Shown here: positions 40,176 to 47,804 of the stretch, piece after piece
How the letters are laid out: every line of letters begins with the position of its first letter
How positions within the stretch are numbered: the first letter of the stretch is position 1
Assembly (NCBI GenBank): GCA_015350385.1
Contig: WNKI01000002.1
Coordinates: 8,913,941-8,977,940, forward strand
Direction: 5' to 3'
Source of the DNA: Aculops lycopersici
Lineage: Eukaryota; Arthropoda; Arachnida; Trombidiformes; Eriophyidae
DNA: 64,000 nt
The notes under the pieces: generated by a model
Told to the model about the DNA's origin: nothing
Database searches by the model: none
Seen by the model: only the letters and a program-made list of their open reading frames with translations
Made by a program: the position numbers and the translations under genes

Positions 40176-41897
40176 TAAGAAAAATGCGCTGTTATAATAG
40201 TTATCAGTCGCTCTTGAGATAGGATGTGATAAAATCACACCAAGAAAATACCATGCATCAAACAAACGGGCGCGCAAACATGCAACAATTGCCCAAATAG
40301 CTTTCCAAGAAAAGAAAAAGAACTAAACCCTAGACCAAAGCTTAAATAGATTAAGGACAAAAAATAGGAACAAAGTTTGTTTGTCATAGTTATGTTAACC
40401 AAACCACCACAACATTCACAGAGACTTATATCTATACTTTTCATATCCATCCATATACATCCAAATATATATATCTATACATCTACTATTAAGAGTGTTA
40501 CATTTGTTATATTGTTACATCCATTCAACATATCAAGTAAAATTGAAAACTGTGTGCGATCTTTCATCAATTAGATCTACTCTCATTGCATCACAGGTGA
40601 AATTTCTACATGTACTTGAAAAGATAAGGTATCTCATTAGCCAGAGAAACAATCTCATTTTGTTCTGATTCTGGTTGCATCTAAATGCAGCCATAAATGC
40701 AGTGCATTAGTCATAGTCGATTAACAGTCACAAACGCAGCTCGCTAGATTCCAGGACAAGCGACACTTGTTGCTGTTGTTCCAATGTGACGCTGCTTACA
40801 CTCACAAATCTGTCGCCAACTCTCACGTCAAGAACCTCGCTCGTCAAGGACACAAACAGGCCACCAAAACCGCCGTCATTTGTCGCTACACTAGCCTCTA
40901 ATACTCAAATTTAGTTTATTGTTTGGAACAATACCCGCACATACACACTTGGATACCAAGTGTGTATGTGCGCGTGAGCTTGCCACTTTGTCGTCACCAG
41001 CAGCAAATGGTTGTGAGTCGGATCCACTAACAGCCGATTTGGCGTGGATGTTTTCTAACTATCTAGCTCGACGATTGCAAACATATAGCCGGCCAACTTT
41101 TGCTTGGACATGCAGAAGCTAGCATACTCCCACTGGTTTCAGGTAATCGATAGCCAACTAGCTGTATAAATTCAAATAGAGTTTAGAAGTTTGTAGTCAT
41201 GGTCAGGCCATCGACAGACTGAGATCGAAATCGATTGTTTGTGGCTTTGCACTTTTGCGCGCAAGTCAACCATTATGACAGGCCAAGAAATAGGCCAGAG
41301 TATAAACTAAGGATTCAATCAATGTTAGCGATTGCCGTCTTTCACTCTATGCATGGGCTGTTTGTCGAATGTTAGTTGGCTTGCAAGTGTAAGCATTAAT
41401 CTAAGGCAAAAATGCTGCTTTCTATACCACGACCACAAGCACCACCTCCACTCTGAAGTGGCAGCACCAGTTGAAACAAGCAAGCTGCAAGTTAACAAAC
41501 TAACCTCTACCATCTCCCGCTACTTAGCTGGCCAACGGTTCTTAGGTTTACGATAGGGTTTTTTGTTTTACCAAGACACCGGCTTTAGCTAGCTACTGCG
41601 TAGTTGTGCACGAAAGGTTCCGTGCTAACGGTAGAACTCGATTGGTCTTTGCCAATTTAGTTTGGGAGAAAGGAAAAACTCTCCGATGCAGGTGTTCAAG
41701 GTGCTCGTTTAATGAATCAGTATCCGAGTGTGACATTATTTTGTGAAGGAGTTCGCACAAAAGTTTTCAAGACAAGAGTTAGGTGTCTTGCCGAAAAAGA
41801 GTTTAGAGATAAATAGAACTTGCCAAAGTAATAATAAGAATTTGCAAATATAATCAAAATCTAAGTTAACAGTTTAGAAAGTTTGCGAATCAGATTG
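40176..41897. other. Intergenic region upstream of the UGT
   Basis: 1.7 kb. It contains a 37-base perfect hairpin (40936-40972) and a TATAAA at 41301-41306 on the plus strand, which could start a UGT leader of about 570 bases. The small open frames carry no family signal. Confidence 0.45.
40936..40972. repeat. Perfect 17-bp inverted repeat
   Basis: Arms 40936-40952 and 40956-40972 are exact reverse complements around the three-base loop ATA. It lies about 930 bases upstream of the UGT start. Confidence 0.9.
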
Positions 41898-43373
41898 ATG
41901 GGCACCTGCTGCAGCGCGGTCACCAAAGACGAGGAAGCCACCAAAATGAGTCAAGAAGAAACAACTACGACGTTGACAGTAAAGAGAACTGGCAAGACCA
42001 TTCTTTTCATGCCACTCGATTGTGTTGGCCATGTCAACTCGTTGGTTAGTATTGCAGATTCGCTAAAACTATTGGGTCATCGAACGGTCTTTTTGTTTTA
42101 TGACCCTATGGATGGGGGTCTAAGCGAAAAGGGACACGAGGTATATGATTGCACAAACGATGATCTGATCAAATCAACCCCATCCTCAGCTAGCGAACAG
42201 AAATGGGACATGATTGTCAATGAGATGGGAAAACTTTGGCGATCCTCGTTGATGGACAATTTCAATCAAACTATGCGCGTTGGTCTGGGAAGTATGATGA
42301 AGGACATCATGAAACACGAGGGCCGAGTGCAAAGGAAATTGAATCTAATTAAACCCGATTTGATAGTCGTTGATCATTATTTCATCCAGCCAGCATTGAT
42401 TAGCTATGGAAAACCATGGGCTCGAGTCAATTCGGCCTCGCCTTTGGCTTTGCATCCAAAGCGAGACAAACTTCCTCCCGCGACCTTAGGCCTGCCAACA
42501 AACTGGCTAGAGACTAAAGATGCCAAAATGAAGGCCATTTACGAGGATTACGCGAAGAAAGCTGATGAAACCAGTATGGAGTTATACGAAGAATTCAACG
42601 AGTACCTCACTGTTGAGCACAAACTTGATCCACTTCCACTAGATCCGCTGAGCTACATCTACGATTCGCCCTATCTAAATGTCTACATGTACCCTGAGGA
42701 GTTGGATTACACTCACCTGCCTACACCATCCAAGTGGCAGAGATGCGACTCCATAATGAGAGCAAACATAAAGCTTCCCGACAAGACGGCAACAGGTGAC
42801 AAGAATGAAGAGGACGAAGGGAGACAGCCGCCACCTTTTGAGATACCCAAAGAACTGGACGGTAAGCCGGGAAAGTTGATATTCTTATCAATGGGATCGC
42901 TGGCAAGTGGCGATGTTCCACTAATGAAACGACTCATTGGCATTCTGTCTAAATCACCGAATCGTTTTATCGTCTCCATGGGTCCAAATTGGCAACAATA
43001 TGAGTTGGCGCCCAACATGTGGGGCCAAAAGTTTTTGCCCCAGTTGTCGGTTTTGCAGGTTATTGATTTGATTATCACACATGGAGGTAATAATACAATA
43101 ACTGAGTGCTTCTACTATGGAGTACCCGGCTTTGTTGTTTGTCCCATCTTCTCGGATCAATACGACAATGCACAAAGGATCGAGGAACAAAAGTTTGGCA
43201 AGCGAGTGGATCCGTTCCATTGTTCAGAGGAGGAGTTGCTGACAACTGTCGAGCAGGTACTTGCTGACAAGAGCATTGCGCCAAGAATGAGAGCGGCTCG
43301 AGAGAGAATGCAGAAGCCTGAGAGCAAATATAAAACAATCAAGTTGTTCAAGGAACTTGTTGACAAGATATAG
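41898..43373 (+). CDS. UDP-glycosyltransferase, bacterial-type domain layout
   Basis: A 491-residue GT1 enzyme that transfers sugar from UDP-sugar to small lipophilic acceptors. The N-terminal acceptor domain has the catalytic-His motif PLDCVGHVNSLVSIADSL. The donor-binding signature is intact (about 393-440): ITHGGNNTITECFYYGVPGF, then DQYDNAQRI. Animal UGTs normally have an ER signal peptide and a C-terminal membrane anchor; neither is present, so it should be cytosolic. This matches the spider-mite UGT family, which is established as horizontally acquired from bacteria. The chosen ATG gives MGTCCSAV, an N-myristoylation plus palmitoylation signature; Met17 (41946, context aaaATGA) is an alternative start without it. 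AATAAA (43377-43382) follows the stop by three bases. Confidence 0.92.
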   Translation: MGTCCSAVTKDEEATKMSQEETTTTLTVKRTGKTILFMPLDCVGHVNSLVSIADSLKLLGHRTVFLFYDPMDGGLSEKGHEVYDCTNDDLIKSTPSSASEQKWDMIVNEMGKLWRSSLMDNFNQTMRVGLGSMMKDIMKHEGRVQRKLNLIKPDLIVVDHYFIQPALISYGKPWARVNSASPLALHPKRDKLPPATLGLPTNWLETKDAKMKAIYEDYAKKADETSMELYEEFNEYLTVEHKLDPLPLDPLSYIYDSPYLNVYMYPEELDYTHLPTPSKWQRCDSIMRANIKLPDKTATGDKNEEDEGRQPPPFEIPKELDGKPGKLIFLSMGSLASGDVPLMKRLIGILSKSPNRFIVSMGPNWQQYELAPNMWGQKFLPQLSVLQVIDLIITHGGNNTITECFYYGVPGFVVCPIFSDQYDNAQRIEEQKFGKRVDPFHCSEEELLTTVEQVLADKSIAPRMRAARERMQKPESKYKTIKLFKELVDKI

Positions 43374-43405
43374 TATAATAAATCAGTTCGTAACTAAGAT
43401 TACTT

Positions 43406-44989
43406 TTAATTGGAAAATCTCAAGTTTGCAATCAATGCCAAGTGATCGGAGGGAAACTGGTGACTAGGAATACCTCCAGTCGCAATGACTTCATCATGGT
43501 CGGGCAATGGAACAATACTATCACATCTAAGACCATCCCTCTCATAGTATATGTAGTCCAGGCAACCGTTGAAGTCTGGTGTGTAATTAGTGTATTCAAT
43601 GTTTTCGTATGCTGAATTGAAGGATAAGTTTGTTTCAACGGTTAACCCTTTCACTTCCTCCTCCTTGTTGCTCTTCCAGTCTATTAGGTCTTCACCCACT
43701 TTACCCTTAGTCGCCAGGGTGTATAATCCACAATCTGGTGAACTATTCATATCGCCGCAGAAGATTGCACTAACTTTTGGATTATCAACTCCTAATTCAT
43801 TGATGAGCTTCTTTGTGTAAATTTTTTTAACATATTCTAGATATTTGATGCACATACTCGCTTGAAGCAACCTAATATGGTCGGCGTCGGGTGCAAAGTA
43901 AAGGTGGGTGTTGGCGACAATTAAATAATTATCGGGAGATTTCTTGGACTGCAATAAAGTTATTTGAATGACTGTGTGTCGATCGAGAAATCGCTTCTTG
44001 AGCTTCTCGTTTGCCTCAACTGCCTTCCGAATATGGCTGAACTCGGCATAACATTCTTCCGCCTGGTCGCTATCTAAAATAGAATGAACTGTCGGGGTTT
44101 TGGATGATCCCTCAGCTGACTCCTCTTTGACCTCATCACCTTTCGCGTCTTGAGATTCCTCGGATTCTAGCGTCATGGGACCAACAAGTTTTCTCAGAAT
44201 AGTACTATGAGTATCAATGCACTTGAATTTGTCGTCTCGCCAAAAAATGGCCAATCCTTCCGAGACACTACCAGCCTTGCGGTGAAAAATACCAGATAGA
44301 TTGGACATCAACTTGAAGATGGGCTCGAATGACCTGATAAATTCCTTCTTATCAACTTCCTGGAGGCATATCACATCTGCATTGTAGCCGACAATCTCTT
44401 TTACAAGCAAGTTTCGTCTGTAGTCGAATTCAAGGGCGTAAGTTGGACAGTGTCTGAATAGTACCTCTCTTGAATAGTTTGAATCAGCATACATATCAGC
44501 TAAAATGTTGTAGGTTATGAACCTAAATTGATTTGGTCCCTCTAAGACAGATTGTGTGAGTTGTTGTCGTTTCTCAAAAGGCAAATTTTTTGGACCTAGC
44601 TCGACAAAATCTTTCGTTACAGTTGCATAATCTTTGCCAACATCCATCCCATTCTTAGGCCTACAATTGATTTTGAGCTGATGAGCAACATCGTCATCAT
44701 GAATTTTGTATATGAGTCCTTCGTGTAGTTTATACCAATAAGTTTTTGCCTGAAACACAAGTCGCTCTTGGTCTTGGATTGTATCTTTTTCTCCAGAGTT
44801 AAGCTTGCGAAACCATGTAATTTCACACTGATCTAATGTGCAATTCAACAACACGGTTTTTGGATATACATAAAAGTTGGACATGAGATATTTGGGTAGA
44901 GATAGTGCTTTCACGCGTGGATCTTGCTTTTTTCTTGCCATTTCAATCAATTGGTTAAGAATATTTTTACCATTTAACCATCGAATCAT
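43406..44989 (-). CDS. PDE12: PDE12, 2',5'-phosphodiesterase / deadenylase
   Basis: A 527-residue EEP-superfamily nuclease. Residues 30-135 match the PDE12 N-terminal domain. The catalytic domain (about 155-527) has FRFITYNILADMY (Asn161), YNADVICLQEVD (Glu211, metal ligand), FCGDMNSSPDCG and the C-terminal SDHLAL (His516). PDE12 degrades 2-5A and trims poly(A) of mitochondrial RNAs; the first 25 residues (MIRWLNGKNILNQLIEMARK) could be a weak mitochondrial signal, with Met17 an alternative start. The start codon is only three bases after the stop of the SEC20 gene upstream, in the same frame, so the two may share an mRNA. Its stop is 32 bases from the UGT stop. Confidence 0.9.
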   Translation of the reverse strand: MIRWLNGKNILNQLIEMARKKQDPRVKALSLPKYLMSNFYVYPKTVLLNCTLDQCEITWFRKLNSGEKDTIQDQERLVFQAKTYWYKLHEGLIYKIHDDDVAHQLKINCRPKNGMDVGKDYATVTKDFVELGPKNLPFEKRQQLTQSVLEGPNQFRFITYNILADMYADSNYSREVLFRHCPTYALEFDYRRNLLVKEIVGYNADVICLQEVDKKEFIRSFEPIFKLMSNLSGIFHRKAGSVSEGLAIFWRDDKFKCIDTHSTILRKLVGPMTLESEESQDAKGDEVKEESAEGSSKTPTVHSILDSDQAEECYAEFSHIRKAVEANEKLKKRFLDRHTVIQITLLQSKKSPDNYLIVANTHLYFAPDADHIRLLQASMCIKYLEYVKKIYTKKLINELGVDNPKVSAIFCGDMNSSPDCGLYTLATKGKVGEDLIDWKSNKEEEVKGLTVETNLSFNSAYENIEYTNYTPDFNGCLDYIYYERDGLRCDSIVPLPDHDEVIATGGIPSHQFPSDHLALIANLRFSN

Positions 44990-44992
44990 AAT

Positions 44993-45286
44993 CTAATATA
45001 ACTTGAAGAAACGCTTCCAGAAAGAGTAGGCAACACAAGAGAAGTAGAAAAGGAGAGCCAATGCTACTAGAATTTTATCAGTTACCTCTCTTCGTCCATA
45101 CTTATTTAATATAACCTTAGATTGATTGAGCAATCCACCGATACCTTGAAACTCCTCATCCGTTAGGTTGACGGTTGAGGAGGATTCAGCAAGTGATCTA
45201 ACAGTCTGTTGGCTCAATTCCGACTGTCTTGCTAGAGTTCTGGCGTAATATTTGAGATCTTCACTTTTCGCCTTCTTTCGATCCAT
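44993..45286 (-). CDS. Sec20: SEC20/BNIP1-type SNARE, minimal form
   Basis: A 97-residue tail-anchored protein. Residues 15-68 form a SNARE-type coiled coil (ARQSELSQQTVRSLAESSST, TDEEFQGIGGLLNQS) followed by KYGRREVTDKILVALALLF and a single transmembrane helix ending KRFFKLY. This matches the C-terminal half of BNIP1 (KYNRRELTDKLLIFLALALF). SEC20 is an ER Q-SNARE for Golgi-to-ER retrograde fusion. The human protein is 228 residues; its N-terminal half, which binds the Dsl1/NRZ tether, is absent. The upstream frame stays open 13 codons with a possible acceptor (CATTAG), so a short 5' exon cannot be excluded. It is divergent from ARPC5 and abuts PDE12. Confidence 0.88.
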   Translation of the reverse strand: MDRKKAKSEDLKYYARTLARQSELSQQTVRSLAESSSTVNLTDEEFQGIGGLLNQSKVILNKYGRREVTDKILVALALLFYFSCVAYSFWKRFFKLY

Positions 45287-45713
45287 TAATAACCAGGCTA
45301 ATGTGATGGTACACTTGGTCGAAATCTAGTTGAATAATTCTTCGCGACTTGACAGAAATTCAAAACAATCCGACGTTGCAGCGTGGGGAAAATTTGCACG
45401 CATTACCATGTGCCACTAAATTGAATCCAAATGCCGTCCCCCGCGCTCACAAAATTCGAGACTCGAATTTCAAGTAAGGCGAACAAAGTAACCTCTTTTA
45501 GGGTGTTCTATGTTAGTGGGACGGAAAAAGGGGGCGTTACAGCCACCAGGAGGCGCTGTTTTGGGCCAAAATGGCAAATTTCGTTGTTTTGGTCGAAAAA
45601 ATCGTCGAGACAAGAAACGCCGGTCTCTACAACCTAGAATAAATCTCAACAAGAAGGGGCAATCATCAACACCTCCAGAAACAAGTATAACTATATTAAT
45701 AACAAATATCACT
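45287..45713. promoter_or_regulatory. Divergent region between SEC20 and ARPC5
   Basis: 427 bases. The plus-strand frame of ARPC5 is open back through 45510, and an ATG at 45431 is followed by a GTAAGG donor-like site at 45472-45477, so part may be 5' exon or intron of ARPC5. No TATA box is seen. Confidence 0.4.
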
Positions 45714-46058
45714 ATGACCTTGCCTGAAGGCGATGTTGCGAGCCTCATACAGGCTTGCAAGTATTCAGATGCTCTCAAATTAGTCATCAAACATTCAGCA
45801 AATGTTGGAAGAAAACATTCTCTCAGAGATCAAGTTGCCGAGCTGATGCTTCGTGTGATACTTAATGTCAAATCAAGCGAAATCGAATCGGTTGTCAGTA
45901 CATTAGACTTGGATGAGATTGATGTTTTAATGAGGTATATTTATTATGGTTTTGAACACCCTGTCGAGGGATCCTCAGCGTATTTGCTAACATGGCACGA
46001 CAAAGCTTGCAATAGAGGTGGCGTAGGTTCGATTGTCAGAGTTCTGACCGAACATTAG
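45714..46058 (+). CDS. Arpc5: ARPC5 (p16-Arc), Arp2/3 complex subunit 5
   Basis: From the methionine at 45714 the protein has 114 residues and covers the helical core of ARPC5: DQVAELMLRVILNVKSSEIE, DEIDVLMRYIYYGFEHPVEG, LLTWHDKACNRGGVGSIVRV. The family is about 151 residues; the acidic N-terminal 35-40 residues that reach Arp2 are not encoded from this start. The frame is open upstream to 45510 but encodes a basic, non-conserved stretch, so the true N-terminus may lie on an upstream exon (for example ending at the donor-like site at 45472). ARPC5 is needed for branched-actin nucleation. Identity of the core is secure; the start is not. Confidence 0.85.
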   Translation: MTLPEGDVASLIQACKYSDALKLVIKHSANVGRKHSLRDQVAELMLRVILNVKSSEIESVVSTLDLDEIDVLMRYIYYGFEHPVEGSSAYLLTWHDKACNRGGVGSIVRVLTEH

Positions 46059-46206
46059 TCGCCTCAAACCATTATGATTTATAAAGAGCGAGAAATATAA
46101 ACAAGCGATTTATCTACGAATGAACTATATAAAGAATGTATGATAACTGTAATCATCTTTAAAATCCTCGGTAACAATATATATATAAAAAATTTATCAA
46201 TAATAG

Positions 46207-46226
46207 CTTCACATGTTCATGTGAAG
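46207..46226. repeat. Short perfect hairpin in the ARPC5/IDI1 3' region
   Basis: CTTCACATG and CATGTGAAG (9 bp arms) flank a two-base loop, between two convergent genes. Confidence 0.7.
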
Positions 46227-46284
46227 ACTAAAAAGTAACAAATTGTATTAACAAGTATGTCCGATTAATTGGACATGGAATAAG

Positions 46285-47133
46285 TTATTGAATGGCCGGA
46301 AACAAGTCTTTGTATCTGATGATGACATCAGGTTTCGCTATCTTATCCAAGGAGTTCAGGTTATCCCAGTATTTGAAGAGAAAGTCCGAAGCTAGCAGCC
46401 TGACCCATGGTGTGATTTTAAGCTTATCATCTTTCTCATTTAGTAGCAGGTCCTGCATTTGACCCTTTGTCACATATCTATAACTTTGCACTTCCTCGGG
46501 GTTAGGGTTGAGCTCAACATCCTTACGCAGGATGAAGATGTAATCAATCTCAGCCTCGCCCCAGATTCCACCATCGGACTCTGCACGATAAGCTAAGCGA
46601 TTGACGAACGTGAGCTCATCTGTTTTGATATCATCTACATCGATGCCAAGCTCATAATTGGATCTTCTTATCACTGCCCTTCTAACCCCTATAGCCTGAC
46701 CGTCGTCTTCGATCTCTTGGTCATTAAAGAGTGGGTGAGAACAACATGCATTCGTGAAGTAATCTGGGAATGTGATCTTTGAAGACGCCCGTTGTGTCAG
46801 AAGGAAGCGATCTTTGCTATCAAAAACCAACAGCGACAATGCTCGATGGTAGACACTTTTCTTGACAGTTTCAATGGCATGCGACTCGCCTTTGGAGATT
46901 GGCCCGATAACATTGTCGTTTTCATCTACTTGGATGAGTTTTTCATTGTGATAAAATTCTACTTGCTTTGGATCGAAGCTTTTGGCCGCCTCCTGCCAAT
47001 GAACTTGATTAGTTGCTGACACAGTCGCCGGTCCACTCATGGTTGTTGTTTCTATGAGATTCTTTCTGATACTGTTCAATCTTGGACTAAGGCCCTGCCT
47101 TAGTAAGGCATTCGTCAGTTTTGTAGCAAACAT
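46285..47133 (-). CDS. IDI1: Isopentenyl-diphosphate delta-isomerase type I
   Basis: A 282-residue Nudix-fold enzyme that interconverts IPP and DMAPP in the mevalonate pathway. Catalytic parts are present: TNACCSHPL with the active Cys at 130-131, the Nudix-like box RRAVIRRSNYELGI, and WGEAEIDYIF with the catalytic Glu at about 193-195 (the usual His in WGEHEID is Ala here). A 32-residue N-terminal extension (MFATKLTNALLRQGLSPRLN...) looks like a mitochondrial presequence; Met32 (MSGPATVSATNQ) could start a cytosolic form. Arthropods do not make sterols but use this route for juvenile-hormone-type and other isoprenoids. It faces DNAJB across 671 bases with shared heat-shock elements. Confidence 0.95.
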   Translation of the reverse strand: MFATKLTNALLRQGLSPRLNSIRKNLIETTTMSGPATVSATNQVHWQEAAKSFDPKQVEFYHNEKLIQVDENDNVIGPISKGESHAIETVKKSVYHRALSLLVFDSKDRFLLTQRASSKITFPDYFTNACCSHPLFNDQEIEDDGQAIGVRRAVIRRSNYELGIDVDDIKTDELTFVNRLAYRAESDGGIWGEAEIDYIFILRKDVELNPNPEEVQSYRYVTKGQMQDLLLNEKDDKLKITPWVRLLASDFLFKYWDNLNSLDKIAKPDVIIRYKDLFPAIQ

Positions 47134-47293
47134 TTTTCTGGCTGATGTTAGAGCACCTTAGTCGATTGAGTCACGCTCGAAAAGTTCGTCGCGCTTCTCG
47201 GGCTGGATCAGAGTTATTCTCAGCGGCGCTGGTCGTGTGAGACTCTCAAAGCGAGAGCGAGCGAAGGAGAAAGAAACAGAATTTTGTTTATGT

Positions 47294-47317
47294 TTCTAGA
47301 AATTTCTCGTTCGAGAA
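47294..47317. promoter_or_regulatory. Distal heat-shock element
   Basis: Three inverted pentamer cores at canonical two-base spacing (TTC 47294, GAA 47299, TTC 47304) followed by a TTC-GAA pair at 47310-47317. This is a strong HSF-binding array between IDI1 (161 bases from its ATG) and DNAJB (about 490 bases from its ATG). Confidence 0.7.
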
Positions 47318-47434
47318 AAATGTTTCGCTGAATGTGTGCTGTAGCTAGCAGCAGTGGATGGGCGCTTCAAATTGTGCATGCGCTGCTGCACAGTTTCCCT
47401 GGTTGATCCATTTAACACTCACACACTCAGTCTT

Positions 47435-47442
47435 GAATTTTC
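47435..47442 (+). promoter_or_regulatory. Proximal HSE half-array and TATA-like box of DNAJB
   Basis: GAATTTTC (GAA and TTC at two-base spacing) lies 13 bases upstream of CATATAAGG (about 47455-47463), a plausible TATA box. Transcription would start near 47488, giving a roughly 315-base A-rich leader, like those of arthropod heat-shock mRNAs. Confidence 0.5.
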
Positions 47443-47519
47443 ATCAGAGAACTTCATATAAGGCAACGCAATAAACGAATGCAAAGATTTTATTTTGAAA
47501 AACTCAATCAATCTATCAA

Positions 47520-47663
47520 ATGCAACAAAACCTAACTATTCGCAAAAACTATCAGCAAGCAAGAGAAGCAAACGAAACCGAGATAGAAACGAGCAAGGAA
47601 AGTTTTATTTCACGAAACGAAAATCAAAACACTATCCAAGAGGAAACGCAAGAATACACCTAA
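47520..47663 (+). other. Upstream open reading frame in the DNAJB leader
   Basis: ATG to TAA, 47 codons, Gln/Asn/Glu-rich (starts MQQNLTIRKNYQQAREANET), ending 141 bases before the DNAJB ATG. If the transcript starts near 47488 it is within the mRNA and could control translation. It may be chance in an A-rich leader. Confidence 0.35.
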
Positions 47664-47804
47664 AGAGAAAACAAAAACTATATCGTCTGCAAATCATTTT
47701 CTATCAACTGCAACAAGTCACCTCACACTCCTAGGCCAGTTCGATAATCTACCGAACAGCTGTACAAGATTTAACAGTACAAATCAGGAAACATCTTTTT
47801 GGAT

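Noticed and set aside
47495..47734. 79-codon basic frame in the DNAJB leader
   Set aside because: It begins only at TTG, is a by-product of the A-rich leader, and has no family resemblance.
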